The notes under the pieces were generated by a model that saw only the letters and a list, made by a program, of their open reading frames with translations, was not told the DNA's origin and did not search any database. 64,000 bases of DNA from an uncultured cyanobacterium (GTDB taxonomy: Bacteria > Cyanobacteriota > Cyanobacteriia > Thermostichales > Thermostichaceae), in contig CALFBB010000016.1 in NCBI GenBank assembly GCA_937944885.1, positions 1 to 64,000 of the forward strand. Direction: 5' to 3'. Position numbers and translations under genes: made by a program. Positions 25,682-35,787 of this stretch are shown in pieces; position 1 is the stretch's first letter, and each line of letters opens with the position of its first letter.

Positions 25682-27724
25682 TCAAAACGGGAGCTCTTCC
25701 TCCTCCACGGCTGTAGAGGCTTGCAGCTTGGACAAGGGGGGAACAGGAGGAGGTAAAGGAGGCTCAGCTACCTCTTCGCCAGACTCAGCGGCTGATCCGT
25801 CTACTTCTATGGTTTCTAAGGATTGAAGGGCTGGGGATCCCAGTACTCCCTCCAAATCCACTAGGCTACCGTTGAAGTGTTCGGCAAAGCGACGGGCCAC
25901 CTCCTCTAGCTCATCGATTGCGGTGAGGGCAGCAGGATGAGGCAAGGGATCCGACTTGGGCAGGGAAGTGGGGGAGCTGTGGGAGAGGGAGTCGGCAACC
26001 GCTGCTGAGGGAGCTGCTGTTACAGGTGGAGGAGCCATCGGAGGATCCAACCGTCTGGGGGCTTCTGCGCTGGAAGCAGGTGGGGATCCCTGGGGGGGCG
26101 AAGCAGGGTCGGTATCAGGATGGGGAGGGGTGGAAACGGCTTCACCAACCTGTTGTCCTCTTCCGCCGTTCGATGGGCTGCGTAGCACAATCAGGTTGAG
26201 ACGTACGGAGCGCTGCAGTAGACTTTGCAGCGCTGAGAGCAATTCTGGCTCTTTGTTGCGGACTTTTTCTACCAATCCTTTGCTAGGAAAGGCCAGTGTG
26301 ACTTCTTCTGCAGTCTCTTGGTGTAAGTGGCCGGATCCCAGTAGGGCCTTGGTAATGGGAGAAAGCCGCCTCAAAAACTCCTCCCAACGAGGCCGCAGCA
26401 GCTGCAGCGGGCGTTCTGGGGGCTTGGGTTGTGGCGGTGTTGTTGGAGTTGGGACAGGGTAGGTTTCTGGGGGCAGTGATGGAGATGCCGGGGGCTTGGA
26501 TAGAGGTTCTCTAGCATGAGTAACCGGCTTGGTAATGGGTGCAGTGGCAGGGAGGGCGACAGTTTCAGCGCTTGGTAAGCCAATTGCTACTGTTTCTACC
26601 CCTTTTGTGCTGGGCTTCCCTATACCGTGCTGTAGGCCCAACAAATCCATCAGGGCAATCTCCAGCCACAGGCGCGGTTGTCCACTTTGGCGAATTTGCG
26701 GCTCACACTGGCGCAGATGGCTTTGGGCCGCTAGGAGCATCTCCACAGAGTAGTTGGGAGCCCGTTGTCGCAGGGCTTCCCAAGTGGGATCTGTCAAGAT
26801 CACCAACTCCCGCTGGGCCGGTGCAGTTTTGATCAGTAGCAGATCCCGATAAAAGGCGGCCAAGTTTTGTACCAAAGTGAGAGGCTCTTTACCGCGCTCT
26901 AGCAGTTGCCGAACTTGCGTGAGCACCCCTGGAGCATCCTGAGCCGCTACGGCATCGAGCAAATCCAACAAGTGGCATTCCGGGATTACCCCCACCAAAT
27001 CCCAAACTGCCTCCGGTGTGATGGTTCCTTCCAAGAGGCTCAGTTGATCCAACAAGCTTTCTGCATCCCGCAGCCCCCCTTGGGAAAGTTGTGCCACCAC
27101 CTGTAGCGCTGCAGGGGTGATCGGGATCCCTTCTTGGCTGGCAATCTTTTCTAGATGCACCACCATATCCTGGAGGGGAATCCGCCGATAATCGAAGCGC
27201 TGACAGCGGGAAATCACCGTCGGTAGCACCCGTTGGGGGTCGGTGGTGGCCAGCACAAACACGACGTGAGGGGGAGGTTCTTCCAGGGTCTTCAGCAAAG
27301 CATTAAAGGCTGCACTGCTGAGCATGTGGCACTCATCAATGACATAAACCTTGTAACGGCTGTTTACCGGAGCAAACTGTGCCCGTTCGATTAACTCTCG
27401 AATGTTATCGACACCGGTGTTGCTGGCAGCATCAATCTCAATCACATCCAAGGCGGATCCGGCGCTGATGGAGCGGCACTGACTACAAACCAGACAGGGA
27501 TCCGCTGTTGGCCCCTGCTCACAATTCAAAGACTTGGCCAAAATGCGAGCACTGGAGGTTTTGCCTGTACCGCGGGGTCCACAAAACAAGTAGGCAGGAG
27601 CAATTCGACCTAGCCGGATGGCATTGGCTAGAGTTCGCACCACCGCTGCTTGACCGACTACATCGGCAAAACGTTGTGGACGATATTTTAGATGGAGAGG
27701 CTCATAGGCGTTACGCTTAGCCAT
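25682..27724 (-). CDS. dnaX: DNA polymerase III subunit gamma/tau
   Basis: 680 residues. N-terminal AAA+ clamp-loader: Walker A GPRGTGKTSSAR, the zinc cysteines in CEQGPTADPCLVCSQC, Walker B VYVIDECHMLS and the sensor 1 region FVLATTDPQRVLPTVISRCQ. A proline-rich linker (about 390-440) leads to a tau-type C terminus with acidic and proline-rich tail. Loads the beta clamp. There is no intein, unlike the split-intein dnaE or intein-bearing dnaX of some cyanobacteria. Confidence 0.97.
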   Translation of the reverse strand: MAKRNAYEPLHLKYRPQRFADVVGQAAVVRTLANAIRLGRIAPAYLFCGPRGTGKTSSARILAKSLNCEQGPTADPCLVCSQCRSISAGSALDVIEIDAASNTGVDNIRELIERAQFAPVNSRYKVYVIDECHMLSSAAFNALLKTLEEPPPHVVFVLATTDPQRVLPTVISRCQRFDYRRIPLQDMVVHLEKIASQEGIPITPAALQVVAQLSQGGLRDAESLLDQLSLLEGTITPEAVWDLVGVIPECHLLDLLDAVAAQDAPGVLTQVRQLLERGKEPLTLVQNLAAFYRDLLLIKTAPAQRELVILTDPTWEALRQRAPNYSVEMLLAAQSHLRQCEPQIRQSGQPRLWLEIALMDLLGLQHGIGKPSTKGVETVAIGLPSAETVALPATAPITKPVTHAREPLSKPPASPSLPPETYPVPTPTTPPQPKPPERPLQLLRPRWEEFLRRLSPITKALLGSGHLHQETAEEVTLAFPSKGLVEKVRNKEPELLSALQSLLQRSVRLNLIVLRSPSNGGRGQQVGEAVSTPPHPDTDPASPPQGSPPASSAEAPRRLDPPMAPPPVTAAPSAAVADSLSHSSPTSLPKSDPLPHPAALTAIDELEEVARRFAEHFNGSLVDLEGVLGSPALQSLETIEVDGSAAESGEEVAEPPLPPPVPPLSKLQASTAVEEEELPF

Positions 27725-27795
27725 TCAAGAACTCCATCCCCCACAAGTCAGGTGGCCTATTCAGGTGGTTGATTCAATTGTGGCCCAATCCAACC

Positions 27796-28389
27796 TCAAG
27801 AATAAGAGGGCAACTCTGCCGTTGCCTCAGGACCACAGGCAGGTAAAGCCAGGGGATCCCGGCGGCGTGGCCTAGCCAACCAAGGGAGCGGTAACTTGGG
27901 AGAATCCATTTGATCGATGTGGTGTAAATAGTAGCTGAGGTGATGGAGCTCCATCCGCAGTTGATGGTTTTCCGCTTGAATGGCAGCCATGCGCTCCCGG
28001 ATCGGTTGCAGACGAGCCTGCACCTGACGGCGGTAAATCTCCGGTAACTCCTGTATCAGCTGCTCCAACACCTGTTTCTCCTGGTAGAGCTGCTCGATCT
28101 CCGCCTCATAGCTGCGGATTTGTTGGTGCTGCTTCTCTTGCCGCAGCTGCATGAGATCCAGTTGGCCTTGCAAGAGGCGGTTGCGTTCCCGTTCTGTTGC
28201 TAGCGCCTGCGCTTGCTCAGCCAGCTGGGGATCCGGCTGGCTCAGTTCCCATCGTCTCAACTGTTCCCGTAAGTAGGGATCCAGTTGCTTAAGAACCTCA
28301 GCAGCGATGCTCTGAACAAGCTCCTCAATCCCTTGGTACAGGGATTGATACACAGATTCAAATCTAGCCTTGCCCCACTCATTTTGCAT
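27796..28389 (-). CDS. coiled-coil protein of unknown function
   Basis: 197 residues from the ATG at 28389; a longer reading from 28476 would overlap coaE and adds an unlikely segment. The N terminus ESVYQSLYQGIEELVQSIAAE is helical, residues 60-160 form a long heptad-rich coiled coil (LQGQLDLMQLRQEKQHQQIR), and the proline-rich tail is basic. No signal peptide or membrane segment. It lies between dnaX and coaE on the same strand. Not recognised as a named family. Confidence 0.65.
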   Translation of the reverse strand: MQNEWGKARFESVYQSLYQGIEELVQSIAAEVLKQLDPYLREQLRRWELSQPDPQLAEQAQALATERERNRLLQGQLDLMQLRQEKQHQQIRSYEAEIEQLYQEKQVLEQLIQELPEIYRRQVQARLQPIRERMAAIQAENHQLRMELHHLSYYLHHIDQMDSPKLPLPWLARPRRRDPLALPACGPEATAELPSYS

Positions 28390-28450
28390 AGACACGTTCT
28401 CAACCCACCCACATATAGCGCAAGAGGAAGGGGATCCCTTCTCCGTAACT

Positions 28451-29065
28451 CTATCCGGCCCATGGGGGTGAGACAATCCTCAGGGCTTGCTCTACCTGTT
28501 TTTCCAGATCAGCCGGCGAGCCAGAATTATCCAGCACAACATGTGCCCGTTGGATTTTTTCGCTCAAGGGCCACTGGCTGGCAATGCGGGCCTCCACTTG
28601 TTCGGGGGTTAGGTGATCTCGCTGCTGCAGGCGTTGTCGCTGTTGCTCAGGAGTACAGGTAACCACCCAAATTTCGCTCACCCAATCTTCCATGCCCACT
28701 TCAAACAACAGCGGAACCATCAAACAGACTGTTGTGGAGCCTGTCTGGGTCTCGAGAAAATACCGCAATTGGGTTTTCACAAACGGGTGAATTTGGGCTT
28801 CTAGCCACACCCTTTCGCCGGGATCCGTAAACACAATTGCTCCCAGTCGAGCACGATCCAGATCCCCCTCCCGGGTCTGTATCTCGGCTCCATAGCGCTG
28901 TAATACTTGTTCTCGAATCGGGGATCCCGGTGCAAGCGCTTGGCGCGCTAGCCGATCCGCATCGGCAACAGGGATCCCATGTTTTTCCAGGATGCCGGCA
29001 ACCGTTGACTTACCGGTGCCGATTCCGCCGGTGAGGCCGATGATGCGAGACGGTTTAGAGTCCAT
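28451..29065 (-). CDS. coaE: dephospho-CoA kinase
   Basis: 204 residues. P-loop GLTGGIGTGKSTVAGIL, DADRLAR for the CoA-binding domain, and VPLLFEVGMEDWVSEIWVV then QRLQQRDHLTPEQVEARIASQ (lid) are all as in CoaE. Phosphorylates the 3'-hydroxyl of dephospho-CoA, the last step of coenzyme A synthesis, in the cytoplasm. Starts 15 bases after clpP. Confidence 0.95.
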   Translation of the reverse strand: MDSKPSRIIGLTGGIGTGKSTVAGILEKHGIPVADADRLARQALAPGSPIREQVLQRYGAEIQTREGDLDRARLGAIVFTDPGERVWLEAQIHPFVKTQLRYFLETQTGSTTVCLMVPLLFEVGMEDWVSEIWVVTCTPEQQRQRLQQRDHLTPEQVEARIASQWPLSEKIQRAHVVLDNSGSPADLEKQVEQALRIVSPPWAG

Positions 29066-29080
29066 CGGTAAGGGTTTTCC

Positions 29081-29743
29081 CTAGGCACCGGCCGTCTGGG
29101 GACGTTTATCGGTGGGTAAAAACTGCCGCTCCAGAACCTTATCCACCAAACCATAGGCTTTGGCTTCCGCCGCGCTCATGTAGAAGTCACGGTCATTATC
29201 GGCTTTGATCTTCTCGTAGGGTTGACCGGTACGGTCTGCCATAATTTTGTTGATCTGCTCATCAATGAACAGCAGTTCCTTGGCTTGGATTTCAATATCC
29301 GTAGCTTGGCCCGTCGCCCGTCCAGAACTTTGGTGCGTCATGATGCGAGCATTGGGAAGGACCATGCGCTTACCGGGAGCACCGGCACAGAGCAAGAAAG
29401 CCGCCATACTGGCCGCCACGCCCAGACAAATAGTACATACATCCGGCTGAATGTACTCCATGGTGTCGTAGATGCCCATACCGGAATAAACAGAGCCACC
29501 TGGGCTGTTGATATAGAGGTAAATGTCGCGAGTGGGATCCTCTGCTTCCAGAAACAGCATTTGCGCAATGGCCAAGTTGGCAACATGGTCATCAATAACC
29601 CGCCCCAAAAAGACAATCCGATCCCGCAAAAGACGCGAGTAAATATCAAAAGCCTTTTCACCGCGGGAAGATTGCTCAATCACCGTCGGCACAACAATCC
29701 CTGTGCGACTGAGGTGGGGTAAGAGTTGCCCAAAGTCAGGCAT
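29081..29743 (-). CDS. clpP: ATP-dependent Clp protease proteolytic subunit
   Basis: 220 residues. The catalytic serine is in [13 protein letters not shown] and the histidine in [30 protein letters not shown] holds the aspartate, so this is an active ClpP rather than a ClpR. The oligomerisation motif [14 protein letters not shown] is present. Cyanobacteria carry several clp proteolytic genes; this one is not next to clpR or clpX, so its partner cannot be told. Same direction as coaE. Confidence 0.95.
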   Translation of the reverse strand: MPDFGQLLPHLSRTGIVVPTVIEQSSRGEKAFDIYSRLLRDRIVFLGRVIDDHVANLAIAQMLFLEAEDPTRDIYLYINSPGGSVYSGMGIYDTMEYIQPDVCTICLGVAASMAAFLLCAGAPGKRMVLPNARIMTHQSSGRATGQATDIEIQAKELLFIDEQINKIMADRTGQPYEKIKADNDRDFYMSAAEAKAYGLVDKVLERQFLPTDKRPQTAGA

Positions 29744-29873
29744 GGGTACAGGACTTCCAAACTTGAATCAGAACAAACAGCAGGGAGCCTCACCAGCCTT
29801 CCACGGCAGGCCCAGCCTGACGCCTTTATCTTTATAAAGTATAACCTGAATACCCCTGCAGCCCAAGCCACGG

Positions 29874-31547
29874 CTAGGGGCGCAGCCAGGGGATACTTGC
29901 AGCAGTTGACAAGGGAGAACTGGGGGCTAGCAGGCTGTACTCCAATCCCTCCACCAAAGCGCGGCAGGAAGCCTCAATAATGTTGGGGGACACCCCCACA
30001 GTGGTCCAGCGCTGATGGCCATCACTAAACTCCACCAGCACCCGGGTTTTGGCGGAGGTGCCCGCTTGTCCATCTAAAATTCGCACTTTGTAATCCGACA
30101 GATGAATCTGTTCGATCTGGGGATAGAACTCCTGCAGAGCTTGGCGCAAGGCCCCATCCAAAGCCGCCACCGGCCCATTGCCCTCTGCTGCACAGACCCG
30201 CGTCTGCCTCTGCACAGCAATTTTCACCGCCGCCAAGGATTGCACATCCGCTTCCCCGCTGCTGGGATCCCAATTCCTGCTACTCCAGTCGGAGCGGGTG
30301 GTGGTGCTGACATTAAAGCTGAGCACCTCAAAAGGATGGGAACGCTGCCCCAGTAGCCCGCGCACCAGCAGTTCAAAGCTGGCCTCCGCCACCTCAAATT
30401 GATAACCTTCCAGCTCCAGAGCCTTCAGCCGTTCCAAAATGGAGCGCACCTGCGGATCCGACTTGTCCAGGTGAATACCCAATCCGGCCAGTTTGCTGAG
30501 AATGTTGCTCAAACCAGCTTGCTCTGAAACCACCACCCGCCGCCGGTTGCCCACCTGTTCTGGAGCAATATGTTCGTAGGTGAGGGGGTTTTTCTGGACA
30601 GCGCTGACGTGGATCCCACCCTTGTGAGCAAAAGCAGAACGACCCACAAACGGGGCATGGTCATCTGGGGCCAGATTCACCACTTCACTGACAGCTCGGG
30701 AAACCTCCGTTAGCTGGCGCAGCTTCTCCTCCGGCAGACAGCGATAGCCCAGCTTCAGCTGCAGGTTGGGGATGACACTACACAGATCGGCGTTGCCACA
30801 GCGCTCCCCATAGCCGTTGATGGTGCCTTGCACCATAAGCACTCCTGCCTGGACCGCAGCTAGGGCATTGGCCACCGCTGTACCCGAATCATTGTGGGTA
30901 TGAATCCCCAAAGGTAGGTGCCGCAGGTGATGGGATTGTGCCAACACCGCTGCTGTGATCTCGGCAATCTCATGGGGCAGGGATCCACCATTGGTATCAC
31001 AAAGAACCAACCATTCGGCCCCAGCTTCCGCAGCAGCCACCAGGGTTTGCAGCGCATAGTCGGGGTTGTGACGGTAGGCATCAAACCAGTGCTCGGCATC
31101 GTAGATCACCCGCCGCTGCCGGGATCCCAGGTAGGTGATCGTATCGCGAATCATGGCCAAGTTTTCTGCCAGGGTGGTACCCAAGCCCTGGGTCACATGC
31201 AAATCCCAGGATTTGCCGAATACCGTTACGTAGCGGGTACCAGCGGCCAAAATAGCTTGCAACATCGGATCCTCAGCAGCGGTCCGCCCTGGTTTGCGGG
31301 TGGAACAAAAGGCCACCAACTCCGCTTGTGTCAGAGGTTCTTCTTGCAGTTGCCAGAAAAACTGCACATCTTTGGGATTGGCTCCCGGCCATCCTCCCTC
31401 GATGAAGGGAATGCCAAGCCGATCCAACAGCTTGGCAATTTGTAGCTTATCTTGTACCGACAGCGATAGCCCCTCCCGCTGCGCCCCGTCCCGCAGGGTG
31501 GTGTCGTAGAGGATAATCTGCCTTGAGCAGCCCGACTCAATCTTCAT
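29874..31547 (-). CDS. cimA: (R)-citramalate synthase
   Basis: 557 residues. The TIM-barrel start ILYDTTLRDGAQREGLSLSV and FIEGGWPGANPKD, the HTHNDSGTAVANALAAVQAG motif and GTINGYGERCGNADL are CimA-type rather than LeuA-type. The C-terminal regulatory LeuA dimer domain is present (YKVRILDGQAGTSAKTRVL). Condenses pyruvate and acetyl-CoA to citramalate, giving the threonine-independent route to isoleucine. Overlaps the upstream 123-residue gene by 11 bases, so they are co-translated. Confidence 0.93.
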   Translation of the reverse strand: MKIESGCSRQIILYDTTLRDGAQREGLSLSVQDKLQIAKLLDRLGIPFIEGGWPGANPKDVQFFWQLQEEPLTQAELVAFCSTRKPGRTAAEDPMLQAILAAGTRYVTVFGKSWDLHVTQGLGTTLAENLAMIRDTITYLGSRQRRVIYDAEHWFDAYRHNPDYALQTLVAAAEAGAEWLVLCDTNGGSLPHEIAEITAAVLAQSHHLRHLPLGIHTHNDSGTAVANALAAVQAGVLMVQGTINGYGERCGNADLCSVIPNLQLKLGYRCLPEEKLRQLTEVSRAVSEVVNLAPDDHAPFVGRSAFAHKGGIHVSAVQKNPLTYEHIAPEQVGNRRRVVVSEQAGLSNILSKLAGLGIHLDKSDPQVRSILERLKALELEGYQFEVAEASFELLVRGLLGQRSHPFEVLSFNVSTTTRSDWSSRNWDPSSGEADVQSLAAVKIAVQRQTRVCAAEGNGPVAALDGALRQALQEFYPQIEQIHLSDYKVRILDGQAGTSAKTRVLVEFSDGHQRWTTVGVSPNIIEASCRALVEGLEYSLLAPSSPLSTAASIPWLRP

Positions 31548-31908
31548 ATCGCATCAGTTTTTTGTAGAAAGCAGTGGTAAAGTCCGGTGGTTGTCCCCGC
31601 TGCACCGTAGTGACCACATCGATTAAGTAATCCACAAACTCATAGTTAGCCAGCGACAGCTGATAAGTAAGCTCAGCATCCCGTGCAAAAATCAACTGAA
31701 CCACCGTCAAGTCAGAAGGCAAGGGGGACATGTGCCAACTGGCCAAGAAATGAACGGGTTCTTCTCCCTCGATCGCCCTCTGCCCTTCTAGGCTACCTTT
31801 TTTATATAGGCCCACCGCAAGGGCAAGGTATTGCCGGCGGGCCACTGCGTAGTAAGGCTGATAGACCGCAACTTCTGGGAGACTGGCAGGTTCAAGCTGG
31901 AGAGCCAT
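31537..31908 (-). CDS. conserved protein of unknown function upstream of cimA
   Basis: 123 residues, soluble and acidic. YQPYYAVARRQYLALAVGLY and the segment NYEFVDYLIDVVTTVQRGQPPDF are distinctive; no known motif. The stop lies inside the cimA start region (11-base overlap), indicating one operon. Reminiscent of short cyanobacterial conserved proteins, but I cannot name the family. Confidence 0.7.
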   Translation of the reverse strand: MALQLEPASLPEVAVYQPYYAVARRQYLALAVGLYKKGSLEGQRAIEGEEPVHFLASWHMSPLPSDLTVVQLIFARDAELTYQLSLANYEFVDYLIDVVTTVQRGQPPDFTTAFYKKLMRYED

Positions 31909-32241
31909 ATGACTGGGCGATGCTAACGCGACAAGGGGCTAAGACAAAGGTCGGTACAAAAGCAATGGGGCGGGAGCAGAAGGGTCTTCTTTCTCTATGC
32001 TTTCTCTACAGAATATCGCGTTAAGGGGCCGGAAACCTAGGAATCAGTTACCCGATAGAGGGTCAAGGCTGAGGGATCCGATCGGTCAGCTGAAGTTGGG
32101 GGATCCCGCAGGTAATACTGGGAGGAAGCGTTGGAAAGCGCGAGAACTTTGAGAAACAATAGAAGCAGGAGTCTCACTCCCCGGCAATTTTTCTGACGAC
32201 TCTGCTTTTTTTCAGTTCCAAATCACCAACCCTTGACCCTG
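31909..32241. other. spacer between divergent genes
   Basis: 333 bases between the cimA operon and larE. It must hold both promoters, but no clear boxes stand out. A T-rich CTGCTTTTTTTCAG occurs 35 bases before larE. Nothing else is recognised. Confidence 0.4.
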
Positions 32242-33090
32242 ATGAACAGCACCCAAGCTCCTCTTGCTTCCTCTTTGCAAGATTCCACCCTGAGGGAAAA
32301 GTTTGAGCACCTAACCCAGATCTTTGCCGAGATGGAACGGGTGTTGGTGGCCTATTCCGGGGGCATTGACAGTACCTTGGTAGCCAAGTTGGCTTGGGAT
32401 CAACTGGGGGAGGGGGCTCTAGCAGTAACGGCGGTTTCCCCTTCGCTGCTGCCGGAAGATCTGGAAGAAGCGATTGCCCAAGCTCAAATCATCGGGATCC
32501 GTCACGAAATTGTTGAAACCCACGAGCTTGAGGATCCCAGCTACGCCGCTAACCCTATTAACCGCTGCTACTTCTGCAAAAGGGAACTGCATGATACCCT
32601 GCGCCCTTTGGCCCAGAGCTGGGGGTACGACTATGTGGTGGATGGCCTCAATGCCGATGATCTATCGGATTACCGACCAGGGGTACAGGCTGCTCTAGAG
32701 CGGGGGGTGCGTTCTCCCTTGGCGGAAGTGGGCCTCAGCAAGGTAGAGGTGCGGCAATTGTCCCGCCATCTGGGTCTGCCCTGGTGGGATAAACCGGCGC
32801 AGCCCTGCCTCAGTTCTCGCTTTCCTTACGGAGAGGAGATTACGGCTGAAAAATTGCGGCGGGTGGGGGCTGCCGAACGGTATTTGCGTCGTTTGGGTTG
32901 GCGACAGGTGCGGGTGCGCTCTGAGAAAGATACTGCTCGCATTGAATTGCCCCCGCAGCAGATTCGCGACTTTATCCTCAAAACAGACCTAGAAGCTTTG
33001 GTCAAAGCTTTTCAAGCGGCCGGTTATCTCTACGTCAGTCTCGACCTAGAGGGATATCAGAGTGGCAAACTGAACCGGGTGCTCAACTAA
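32242..33090 (+). CDS. larE: LarE-type ATP-dependent sulfur transferase
   Basis: 282 residues from ATG 32242. The PP-loop VLVAYSGGIDSTLVAKLA binds ATP. NRCYFCKREL gives two cysteines and PAQPCLSSRFPYG the third; a three-cysteine LarE is of the kind thought to carry a [4Fe-4S] cluster, rather than the single-cysteine sacrificial type. LarE adds sulfur when the nickel-pincer cofactor of lactate racemase is made. larA, larB and larC are not nearby, as in many cyanobacteria, so the true substrate is open. Confidence 0.85.
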   Translation: MNSTQAPLASSLQDSTLREKFEHLTQIFAEMERVLVAYSGGIDSTLVAKLAWDQLGEGALAVTAVSPSLLPEDLEEAIAQAQIIGIRHEIVETHELEDPSYAANPINRCYFCKRELHDTLRPLAQSWGYDYVVDGLNADDLSDYRPGVQAALERGVRSPLAEVGLSKVEVRQLSRHLGLPWWDKPAQPCLSSRFPYGEEITAEKLRRVGAAERYLRRLGWRQVRVRSEKDTARIELPPQQIRDFILKTDLEALVKAFQAAGYLYVSLDLEGYQSGKLNRVLN

Positions 33091-33147
33091 GGTTAAACAA
33101 GGGCGGGTCAAGAGGAAAGGTGGCCGGGATGTGGGTGCTGTCTGGGT

Positions 33148-35001
33148 ATGAAAGGCGTTCTGTTGCTATCGCTGGGTTTGGGATCGGTGTTGCTGGGGTT
33201 GGGGGCCGATGCAGCCGTTGGCCTACCAGAGATTTCTCAGGTAGTTCATTCACCTGGATCCCTTGACCCCGATACGCTCAGGACCCTTGCTGCCCGTACC
33301 CTCCAACTGCGCTCCGACCGGCAAACTTTTGACCGGCGGGCTGAGGTTTTTGAAGCCGAAGGCAACGTGGAAATGCGCCTGGGCCGCTCTGTTTTGCGGG
33401 CAGACCGGATGCGGATTGAGCTGCGGCAACGACGAGCGGTGGCAGAGGGGAATGTCTCGATTGAGCTGGATCAGCAGCGCATCCAGGGATCCCGACTGGA
33501 CTATAACTTTGAGCAGGAGCAGGGATCCCTGTTCGATGCCTTTGGACAGGTGGATATTCGTAACCTCGGGTTCAATTTGCAGAGAGGATCCCAGGCCACC
33601 GCTCTTGGCCCGGAGCGATGGGTACGTTTTCAAGCGGATCGAATTCGCTTTGATGCCAACAATTGGGAAGGAGACAACGTTCGATTGACCAATGATCCGC
33701 TGGATCCGCCTGAGTTAGAGATCCGCAGCCCGCGGGTAACCTCCCGCTTGCAAGCAGATGGTGCTAGCTTGCTGATTGCCGAGGCCGGCCAGTTGGTCTT
33801 TGATCAAGTCTTTTTTCTGCCTTTGCCGATTCGTCTGCGCTTTGACCCCTTCAACCGTCAGCCTCCCATCAGCATCTTCTACGATGATTTCGATCGGGAA
33901 GAGTTGCGGCGGGGCTTAATTCTGCAACCCAATTTTGAGCTGCTGCAGGATGCCAACGTTAGCCTGGTGCTTTCGCCGCAGCTGTATCCGCAACGCCTGT
34001 GGGGGAGTGAGCAAGGGATCCGCGACGGCATTGGGTTGCGCGCGGATTTTCGTAGGTTGCAACCGGAGCAGCAGGCCCAGACCTCCCTGTTTGTGGAGTT
34101 ACGAGGGATTGTTTTCGAAGAGTTTGCCAAGCGACTGCGGGCCCAGCTAGACCATCGAATGACCACCGGCGATGGCGGCCAAGTGACCTACAGCTACGCC
34201 TATCGAGAACGCTTCTTCAGTGGGCGATTGGGGTTTCAGATTGTGGAAAATCGCCTGGGCGCCAGCTACAGCTCACCGACCCTTCGTTTGGGGAATACAG
34301 GCTTAGATTTCAATTACCGCTTAGCGGTTGATGCTATTGATGCTCTGGGTCAAGCCGATGACATCGACACAGATCCGGATCTAGCCCTGAAAAACGCCAC
34401 CGAACGTATCCAATTAACCCGACTGCAACTGCAGGCTAGCCTGAATCGCTCCTTTCCCCTCTGGAGCCCCCGCTCAAGGGCAGCCGATCCGCCACCCCGA
34501 TTTTCTGCCCTGCCGATTGAGCAGGGGATATGGCTGAATACCGGCCTCAGCAGCAGCCAGTCACTTTACTCCAATGGCCGCACCCAGAGCTATACCTCCG
34601 GCAGTATCGGTATTGATGCGGTCATCGGGGCCTTTGTAGCCGATACCTTCGACTACACCAACCTGAGGGTCACCTACTCCAATGGCTTTTTGTCAGGGGC
34701 CTCCCCTTTCCTGTTCGACCGCATCACCACCCGTGAGCAATTGGTCTTGGGCTTTTTGCAACAACTGTACGGTCCGCTACGGGTAGGGGCAGAAACCACC
34801 CTCGATTTGCAGTCTGGTCAGCAGGTGGATACCACCTATCGCCTAGGCTACGACCGGCGCACCTACAGCTTTAGCCTCCAGTACAATCCCGTGCGTCAGT
34901 CGGGGGCCTTGGAGCTGCGGGTGGGGGGCCTGAACTGGGATCCCGCTTCCCCAAGCTCAGGAGACAGACCTCCATCCGGCTCAAGCCTCGAGGATCCCTA
35001 A
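33148..35001 (+). CDS. DUF3769 outer-membrane protein, LptD-like
   Basis: 617 residues. A signal peptide (MKGVLLLSLGLGSVLLGLGA) is followed by an OstA/LptA-like beta-jellyroll part (FEAEGNVEMRLGRSVLRADR, AEGNVSIELDQQRIQGSRLD) and a long alternating beta region ending LGYDRRTYSFSLQYNPVRQS, as expected of a barrel. The arrangement is that of cyanobacterial DUF3769 proteins, considered LptD equivalents that place lipopolysaccharide in the outer leaflet. Lpt partners are not in the window. Confidence 0.82.
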   Translation: MKGVLLLSLGLGSVLLGLGADAAVGLPEISQVVHSPGSLDPDTLRTLAARTLQLRSDRQTFDRRAEVFEAEGNVEMRLGRSVLRADRMRIELRQRRAVAEGNVSIELDQQRIQGSRLDYNFEQEQGSLFDAFGQVDIRNLGFNLQRGSQATALGPERWVRFQADRIRFDANNWEGDNVRLTNDPLDPPELEIRSPRVTSRLQADGASLLIAEAGQLVFDQVFFLPLPIRLRFDPFNRQPPISIFYDDFDREELRRGLILQPNFELLQDANVSLVLSPQLYPQRLWGSEQGIRDGIGLRADFRRLQPEQQAQTSLFVELRGIVFEEFAKRLRAQLDHRMTTGDGGQVTYSYAYRERFFSGRLGFQIVENRLGASYSSPTLRLGNTGLDFNYRLAVDAIDALGQADDIDTDPDLALKNATERIQLTRLQLQASLNRSFPLWSPRSRAADPPPRFSALPIEQGIWLNTGLSSSQSLYSNGRTQSYTSGSIGIDAVIGAFVADTFDYTNLRVTYSNGFLSGASPFLFDRITTREQLVLGFLQQLYGPLRVGAETTLDLQSGQQVDTTYRLGYDRRTYSFSLQYNPVRQSGALELRVGGLNWDPASPSSGDRPPSGSSLEDP

Positions 35002-35286
35002 ACCTTGCATCCAAATCAAGAATGGAGAAAATGTAATTCTTCTCACAGCTTACCCAAGGTTTTTATAGTGATTTTGGGGGCTCATCCCTGGGATCTCAAT
35101 GCAATTGCCTTGCCCTAAGCAAGAGAATCCTTTAAGAATGATGGAATGGTAAGTTAGGATACAAGATTGGATTTTGGGAATTGATTGAGTGGCCATCGGG
35201 ATCCTCGTATCGAAGACTACTACAGCGATCCCCAGCCGATGTTAGGGTAGTTAACAGGTTGAGCGAAGTGGGCTGGTAACCTGATT

Positions 35287-35568
35287 ATGCAAGCACTGGA
35301 TGCGATCCCCGATAAAAAACTGTCAGAGCGATTAACTTGTAGCTACATCAATGCGACTAGCTCTATTCAAGTTGTTCGTATTAGTAACGTTGAAAATTGG
35401 TACTTTGAGCGCGTGGTTTTTCCGGGCCAGCGACTGATATTTGAGGCAGTACCTGGAGCCAAGCTGGAAATTCACACCGGCATGATGGCCAGCTCTATTT
35501 TGGCGGATACAATTCCCTGTGAAAAGCTACTTGTGCGGGAAACGGAGCCTGTAATGGTGGTGGCCTAG
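35287..35568 (+). CDS. DUF1830 domain protein
   Basis: 93 residues. LTCSYINATSSIQVVRISNV, then NWYFERVVFPGQRLIFEA and the end IPCEKLLVRE are the pattern of the cyanobacteria-only DUF1830 family. Function unknown, small soluble beta-rich protein. Stands alone, with a 285-base spacer before it in which I see nothing definite. Confidence 0.82.
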   Translation: MQALDAIPDKKLSERLTCSYINATSSIQVVRISNVENWYFERVVFPGQRLIFEAVPGAKLEIHTGMMASSILADTIPCEKLLVRETEPVMVVA

Positions 35569-35762
35569 GCTTGGTTTCCGCGAATTCCACTTCTTTGTTC
35601 TCTGCAGGATGTAAAACATCAAGAGAAGCAACTCGACCGAAGCTGGCTACATTGCTTGTCGCTTCGGCGGTGGGCAATGCTTTGCCGGTAAGGGCCTAGA
35701 GGAGAGGGGAGCAGCTCAGCCCAGGCGAATGTTACAGCAGAAGCAAAGGGATGGGGAGTCCG

Positions 35763-35783
35763 CCCTGTCAAGTGATGACAGGG
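35763..35783 (-). terminator. hairpin just past valS
   Basis: CCCTGTCA at 35763-35770 pairs perfectly with TGACAGGG at 35776-35783 around a 5-base loop, directly after the valS stop. There is no T-run on the minus strand, so the terminator call rests on position and stem strength. Confidence 0.5.
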
Positions 35784-35787
35784 GAGT

